The notes under the pieces were generated by a model. The model worked only from the letters and a program-made list of their open reading frames with translations, was not told the origin of the DNA and did no database searches. 9,819 bases of DNA from an uncultured Aquincola sp. (lineage in GTDB: Bacteria; Pseudomonadota; Gammaproteobacteria; Burkholderiales; Burkholderiaceae): NCBI GenBank assembly GCA_937883885.1, contig CAKZXL010000224.1, positions 1 through 9,819 on the forward strand, written 5' to 3'. Below are positions 6,123-9,819 of the stretch, one piece after another (position 1 is the first letter of the stretch; each line of letters opens with the position of its first letter). Both the position numbers and the translations under genes were made by a program.

Positions 6123-7037
6123 TCACTCGATGTTCTGCACCTGCTCCCGCATCTGCTCCACCGCCACCTTCATCTCCACCGAGATGCCGGTGAGTTCCAG
6201 TGCGGCAGACTTGCTGCCCAGGGTGTTGGCTTCGCGGTGCAGTTCCTGGATCAGGAAATCGAGCCGCTTGCCCAGTTCGCCGCCGGCCTTGAGCAGGCGT
6301 TCGATCTCGTCGAGGTGCGCCGTCAGGCGGGCCAACTCTTCGGCCACGTCGATGCGGATGGCAAACGCCGCCGCCTCATTCAGCGCGCGGTCGCGCTGCG
6401 CGTCTTCGCTCACGGCCTGCTGGCCGGTGTTGGCGGCTTGCAGCGCCTCGTTCCAGCGCTCCAGGAAGCGCTGCTGCTGGCGCTGCACCACGGCGGGCAC
6501 CAGCGGCTTGGCCTGTTCGGCCAACTCGCGCAGGCGCCCGATGCGTTCCATCAGCACCTTCACCAGGCGGTCGCCTTCACGGGCGCGGGCCTCCTTCAGC
6601 GCTTCCACCGCCTGGCGGGTGGCCTCCAGGGCCACTTCGTCCAGCCGCTCGGCGGGGGCTGCGCTGCGGCACCAGTTCAAGGCCTCGTGCACCGACAGCG
6701 CGGGCGCCTTGGGCAGCCAGGTCTGCACCGTGGCTTCCAGCTGGGCCAGGCGCATCAGCTGCTCGGGCGCGGGGTGGGGCCAGCTGCTGTCGGCGTCGCG
6801 CTGGCCGGCCAGGCGCAGCTCGATCTTGCCGCGGCGAAAGGCCGCGCCCACCACTTCGCGCAGGGCCGGCTCCAGGCCGCGCAACTCGTCGGGCAGCCGG
6901 AAGGCCAGGTCGAGGAAACGGCTGTTCACCGACCTCAATTCGACCGTCACGCCAGCCCCGGAATGACCCGGGTTTTCGGGGTTTGTCGCAGCGGCCGCCG
7001 TGGCGCTGCCATAACCGGTCATGCTGTAGACTGCCAT
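6123..7037 (-). CDS. yicC: YicC-family endoribonuclease
   Basis: The 304-residue product starts MAVYSMTGYGSA, the typical YicC N-terminus, and ends in the conserved C-terminal (DUF1732) block ELHREANTLGSKSAALELT followed by VEMKVAVEQMREQVQNIE. The central part is rich in charged helices, as usual for the family. E. coli YicC is a metal-dependent endoribonuclease implicated in small-RNA turnover; that function is carried over by family. ATG 7037 was chosen over an in-frame TTG at 7052 because the family begins at MxxSMTGYG and because AGGG (7042-7045) lies four bases upstream. A short Pro/Asn/Gly-rich insert (residues ~18-27, ATNPENPGHS) separates the first strand from VTVELRSVNSRFLD. It diverges from the kinase gene with only 26 bp between starts. 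Its common partner gmk is not downstream. Confidence 0.95.
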   Translation of the reverse strand: MAVYSMTGYGSATAAAATNPENPGHSGAGVTVELRSVNSRFLDLAFRLPDELRGLEPALREVVGAAFRRGKIELRLAGQRDADSSWPHPAPEQLMRLAQLEATVQTWLPKAPALSVHEALNWCRSAAPAERLDEVALEATRQAVEALKEARAREGDRLVKVLMERIGRLRELAEQAKPLVPAVVQRQQQRFLERWNEALQAANTGQQAVSEDAQRDRALNEAAAFAIRIDVAEELARLTAHLDEIERLLKAGGELGKRLDFLIQELHREANTLGSKSAALELTGISVEMKVAVEQMREQVQNIE

Positions 7038-7041
7038 GGGA

Positions 7042-7045
7042 CCCT
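7042..7045 (-). promoter_or_regulatory. Ribosome-binding site fixing the yicC start
   Basis: Reverse-strand AGGG within CAGGGTCCCATG lies four bases from ATG 7037. It falls inside the extension that the alternative TTG 7052 start would translate, so it favours ATG 7037. Confidence 0.55.
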
Positions 7046-7060
7046 GTAGCAAAAAAGTCG

Positions 7061-7069
7061 ATTATGTCA
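7061..7069 (-). promoter_or_regulatory. Extended -10 promoter of yicC overlapping the kinase start codon
   Basis: On the reverse strand TGACATAAT is an extended -10 (TGn plus CATAAT, five of six). It predicts a start near 7054 and a leader of about 17 nt that just holds the AGGG site. The ATG of the divergent kinase (7064-7066) lies inside the hexamer. Confidence 0.4.
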
Positions 7070-8032
7070 AAGCCCAAACCAGCCCCGTTGCCCTCGGGCA
7101 CCGTGGTGGGCGGCTACCAGGTCGTCAAGAAGCTGGCCGCCGGTGGTTTTGGCGTGGTTTATCTGGCCGAAGACGATCAGGGCCATCTGGTGGCGCTGAA
7201 GGAATACCTGCCTTCTTCCCTGGCCGAGCGTTCGCCGGGTGAACTCACGCCCCGCGTCAAACCCGAAAAACAGCCGCTTTACCGGCTGGGCCTGAAAAGC
7301 TTTTTCGAAGAAGGCCGCTCGCTCGCGCAGATCAGCCACCCCAGCGTGGTGTCGGTGCTCAATTTCTTCCGCGAGAACGAAACCGTCTACATGGTCATGA
7401 ATTACCTGCAGGGAGATACCCTGCAGGACTTCATCGTGACCGCACGCGAACTCAAGCGTGACAAGGTGTTTCGTGAATCGACCATCCGGTCGTTGTTCGA
7501 CGAGATCCTGCGAGGTTTGCGCATCGTCCACCAGCACAAGATGCTGCACCTGGACATCAAGCCGGCCAACATCTTCATCACCAACGACAACAAGGCGGTG
7601 CTGCTGGATTTTGGTGCCGCGCGCGAGGTGCTGAGCAAGGAAGGCAATTTCATCCGGCCGATGTACACGCCGGGTTTTGCCGCGCCCGAGATGTACCGCC
7701 GCGACGGCACGCTGGGCCCGTGGACCGACATCTACGCCATCGGCGCCTGCATCTACGCCTGCATGCAGGGCTACCCGCCCAACGACGCGCCGCAGCGCAT
7801 CGAGAAAGACCGGCTGGCGCTCAGCCTTTCGCGGCTGCGCAACGTCTACTCCGACAACCTGATCGAGGTGACCGAATGGTGCATGTCGCTCGATCCGCTG
7901 TCGCGCCCGCAAAGCGTGTTCGCCTTGCAAAAGGAACTGGCGCGTGAATCGGAACGGCGCTACACCAAGCTCAGCTTCAGCGAACGTTTGAAGCTGCAGC
8001 TCGAGAACCTGAAGAGCGGCGCCAAGTCGTGA
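7064..8032 (+). CDS. Eukaryotic-type serine/threonine protein kinase (soluble)
   Basis: A 322-residue protein made almost wholly of one Hanks-type kinase domain. Visible elements in order: the glycine-rich loop AAGGFGVVY (residues 25-33), ATP-anchoring Lys 46 in VALKEY, the catalytic loop HLDIKPAN (Asp 164, Lys 166, Asn 169), DFG at 182-184 and APE at 207-209. The usual HRD arginine is Leu, so this is a non-RD kinase that may not need activation-loop phosphorylation. No transmembrane helix or sensor domain follows, only a charged C-terminal tail (ERRYTKLSFSERLKLQLENL), so it should be cytoplasmic. ATG 7064 was chosen over an upstream in-frame start at 6983, which would read back through yicC antisense; no clear ribosome-binding site precedes it. 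The PP2C phosphatase starts 10 bp downstream, forming a kinase/phosphatase pair. Substrates cannot be told from sequence. Confidence 0.96.
   Translation: MSKPKPAPLPSGTVVGGYQVVKKLAAGGFGVVYLAEDDQGHLVALKEYLPSSLAERSPGELTPRVKPEKQPLYRLGLKSFFEEGRSLAQISHPSVVSVLNFFRENETVYMVMNYLQGDTLQDFIVTARELKRDKVFRESTIRSLFDEILRGLRIVHQHKMLHLDIKPANIFITNDNKAVLLDFGAAREVLSKEGNFIRPMYTPGFAAPEMYRRDGTLGPWTDIYAIGACIYACMQGYPPNDAPQRIEKDRLALSLSRLRNVYSDNLIEVTEWCMSLDPLSRPQSVFALQKELARESERRYTKLSFSERLKLQLENLKSGAKS
7405..7427. repeat. Perfect 9-bp inverted repeat inside the kinase gene
   Basis: CCTGCAGGG (7405-7413) and CCCTGCAGG (7419-7427) flank AGATA. Each arm contains the 8-bp palindrome CCTGCAGG. It encodes part of the YLQGDTLQD segment, where the repeated Leu-Gln codons (CTG CAG) create the symmetry. 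It may form a strong mRNA hairpin. Confidence 0.6.
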
Positions 8033-8042
8033 AGGGGCAAGC

Positions 8043-8954
8043 ATGAGGTTCGGCGTGTACCAGGTCAGCCGCAAGGGCGGCCGCGAGAAGAACGAAGACC
8101 GCATGGGCTACTGCTACACGCGCGATTCGGGCCTGTTCGCGCTGGCCGACGGCATGGGCGGCCACCCCGAAGGCGAAGTGGCGGCCCAGCTGGCGCTGCA
8201 GACATTGGCCGCGCGCTTCCAGCGCGATGCCAAGCCCCGCCTGCCCGACCCGCTGCGCTTTTTGCACGAAGGGCTGATCGCCGGCCACCAGCAGCTGCTG
8301 CGCTACGCCACCGAAAAGGCCTTGATCGACACCCCGCGCACCACGCTCGTGGCCTGCGTGCTGCAGGGCGATGCGGCCTACTGGGCGCACTGCGGCGATT
8401 CGCGGCTGTACCTGGTGCGCGGCGGCAAGCTGGTGGCGCGCACGCGCGACCACAGCTACTCCGAGCTGCAGGAAACGCTGAGCCAGGTGGTGCCCATGCG
8501 TGAGCGCTTCAACCGCAACGTGCTGTTCACCTGCCTGGGCAGCCCGGGCAAGCCGGTGGTCGACACCTCGGGTCCGCTGCTGCTGCAGCCCGGCGACCGG
8601 CTGCTGCTGTGCTCCGACGGGCTGTGGGGTCCGGTCAGCGATGTCGAGATCACCGACCGGCTGGGCCGCCAGCCCATCCATGAGGCCGTGCCCGAGCTGG
8701 TGGAAACCGCGCTGCGCAACGGCGGCCCCAAGTGCGACAACGTGACCGCGCTGGCCATGGAGTGGGAAGCTTCGGAAGACCGTCGGCAGCAGGGGGGCGT
8801 GAGCACCCGCAGCCTGGGCGACGAGGTGTTTGCCTCTACCATCCAGGCCAGCGTGGCGGGCGATGCCCGCGACGACCTCGACGAAGCCGAGATCGAACGT
8901 TCGATCAAAGAGATCAACGAAGCGATCCGCCGCTCGTCCCAGAAAAAGACCTGA
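8043..8954 (+). CDS. PP2C-family serine/threonine protein phosphatase
   Basis: A 303-residue metal-dependent phosphatase that should reverse the action of the adjacent kinase. Motifs in order: KGGREKNEDR (11-20), LFALADGMGGH with metal-binding Asp 36, the CGDSRLYLVRGGKL block (Asp 119) followed by TRDHS, LLLCSDGLWG with Asp 192, and KCDNVTAL with Asp 232. All the PP2C metal-ligand aspartates I can place are present, so it should be active. There is no membrane segment. The C-terminal ~45 residues beyond the catalytic core are acidic and helical (DDLDEAEIERSIKEINEAIRR), a possible docking tail. An AAGGGG ribosome-binding site lies five bases before ATG 8043. The gap to the kinase is 10 bp and to rph 15 bp, so the three are probably cotranscribed. 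Confidence 0.96.
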   Translation: MRFGVYQVSRKGGREKNEDRMGYCYTRDSGLFALADGMGGHPEGEVAAQLALQTLAARFQRDAKPRLPDPLRFLHEGLIAGHQQLLRYATEKALIDTPRTTLVACVLQGDAAYWAHCGDSRLYLVRGGKLVARTRDHSYSELQETLSQVVPMRERFNRNVLFTCLGSPGKPVVDTSGPLLLQPGDRLLLCSDGLWGPVSDVEITDRLGRQPIHEAVPELVETALRNGGPKCDNVTALAMEWEASEDRRQQGGVSTRSLGDEVFASTIQASVAGDARDDLDEAEIERSIKEINEAIRRSSQKKT

Positions 8955-8969
8955 CCGAGGTTCTCCCCG

Positions 8970-9701
8970 ATGACCGATTTCCTGCGCGCGGGTGCCCGCG
9001 CCGCGGACGCCATGCGCGCCGTCTCCATCACCCGTGGCTACACCAAGCACGCCGAAGGCTCGGTGCTGGTGGCCTTTGGCGACACCAAAGTGTTGTGCAC
9101 CGCCTCGGTGGAAGAACGCGTGCCGCCGCACAAGCGTGGCAGTGGCGAAGGCTGGCTCACCGCCGAATACGGCATGCTGCCGCGCGCCACCCACACTCGG
9201 GGCGACCGTGAGGCGGCCCGCGGCAAGCAAAGCGGCCGCACACAAGAGATCCAGCGGTTGATCGGCCGCTCGCTGCGCTGCGTGTTCGACCTGTCGCTGC
9301 TGGGCGAGCGCACCATCAGCCTCGACTGCGACGTGCTGCAGGCCGATGGCGGCACCCGCACCGCGGCCATCACCGGCGCCTTCGTCGCGGCGCACGATGC
9401 CGTCAGCTGGCTGCTGGAACGGGGCCTGATCACGCAAAGCCCGATCCGCGACTTCGTGGCCGCGGTGTCGGTGGGCATCGTGCAGGGCACGCCGCTGCTG
9501 GACCTGGAATACACCGAAGACTCGGCCTGCGACACCGACATGAACGTGGTGATGACCGGCGCTGGCGGCTTCGTGGAAGTGCAGGGCACGGCCGAAGGCG
9601 CCAGCTTCTCGCGCGCCGAGATGGATGCGCTGCTGGCCCTGGCCGGCAAGGGCATCGCCGAACTGGTGGCCGCGCAAAAGGCCGCCCTGGGCGTGGCGTG
9701 A
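8970..9701 (+). CDS. rph: Ribonuclease PH (tRNA 3'-end phosphorolytic exoribonuclease)
   Basis: This 243-residue enzyme trims the 3' ends of tRNA precursors using phosphate, releasing nucleoside diphosphates. Signature blocks are all present: [19 protein letters not shown], then [15 protein letters not shown] (phosphate-binding Arg region), [19 protein letters not shown] and [15 protein letters not shown] with the catalytic-site aspartates at 184 and 190. Length is close to the family's usual ~238. GAGG at 8957-8960 precedes ATG 8970 by nine bases. It follows the PP2C gene by 15 bp and its stop overlaps the rdgB start (TGATG), the usual rph-rdgB order in Burkholderiales. Nothing suggests the kind of frameshift known in E. 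coli K-12 rph. Confidence 0.98.
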   Translation: MTDFLRAGARAADAMRAVSITRGYTKHAEGSVLVAFGDTKVLCTASVEERVPPHKRGSGEGWLTAEYGMLPRATHTRGDREAARGKQSGRTQEIQRLIGRSLRCVFDLSLLGERTISLDCDVLQADGGTRTAAITGAFVAAHDAVSWLLERGLITQSPIRDFVAAVSVGIVQGTPLLDLEYTEDSACDTDMNVVMTGAGGFVEVQGTAEGASFSRAEMDALLALAGKGIAELVAAQKAALGVA

Positions 9702-9819
9702 TGAAGCTGGTGCTGGCCTCCAACAACGCCAAGAAGCTCAAGGAGCTGCAGGCGCTGTTCGCCGGCCTGCCGGTGGAACTGGTCACGCAGGGCTCGCTGG
9801 GCGTGACGGAGGCGGAAGA
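9701..9819 (+). CDS. rdgB: RdgB/HAM1-family dITP/XTP pyrophosphatase (3' end beyond window)
   Basis: Only the first 39 codons are in the window. They begin [20 protein letters not shown], the N-terminal SxNxxKxxE nucleotide-binding strand and helix of the Ham1 family, which removes non-canonical purine nucleoside triphosphates (dITP, XTP) from the nucleotide pool. The Gly often found in the NNxGK position is Lys here; the key SNN and Lys residues are kept. The ATG shares its A with the rph stop codon (TGATG), so translation is probably coupled. Position directly after rph matches the common betaproteobacterial order, where hemW often follows. Confidence 0.94.
   Translation, partial: MKLVLASNNAKKLKELQALFAGLPVELVTQGSLGVTEAE

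Noticed and set aside
6012..7049. Forward open frame opposite yicC, and the upstream extension of the kinase to 6983
   Set aside because: Both are antisense to YicC, whose family motifs are clear; kinase homology begins after ATG 7064.
7977..9677. 566-codon reverse-strand open frame opposite the phosphatase and rph
   Set aside because: It spans two well-known genes on the other strand and their intergenic gap; composition is the typical antisense His/Gln/Arg/Ala pattern.

Overview
The window is very GC-rich (roughly 70% by eye) and densely coding. The order yicC (reverse), Ser/Thr kinase, PP2C phosphatase, rph, rdgB, together with a PEP-CTERM surface protein, fits a betaproteobacterium of the order Burkholderiales, probably an environmental Rubrivivax/Leptothrix/Comamonadaceae-type organism that makes exopolysaccharide and has an exosortase. 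This placement is inferred from gene content and composition; no search was run.

The left half (1-5721) looks like a zinc-homeostasis locus. A ZnuD-like TonB-dependent outer-membrane receptor is cut by the left edge. It is joined by a GTGA stop/start overlap to a large lipoprotein of unknown function. A Fur-superfamily repressor, most likely Zur, follows on the same strand and seems to be made from a leaderless mRNA. Facing it is a PEP-CTERM protein that I recognise as the all3515 family, known as Zur-repressed PEP-CTERM proteins. A perfect 17-bp palindrome overlaps its predicted -10 box and is the best operator candidate in the window. The proposed logic is that, when zinc is scarce, the repressor leaves its operators, so the receptor/lipoprotein pair and the secreted histidine-bearing surface protein are made to capture and import zinc.

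Between 5722 and 6122 there is no convincing gene. The stretch holds two hairpins and a start-less open frame on the reverse strand that may be a repeat or a gene remnant.

The right half (6123-9819) is a conserved core block. yicC (endoribonuclease family) reads leftward. Only 26 bp separate its start from a soluble eukaryotic-type protein kinase, followed by a PP2C phosphatase, rph (RNase PH) and the beginning of rdgB (dITP/XTP pyrophosphatase), all tightly packed and probably one operon. The kinase/phosphatase pair is thus set among RNA-processing and nucleotide-sanitation genes. No tRNA, rRNA, CRISPR array or intact insertion sequence was seen.
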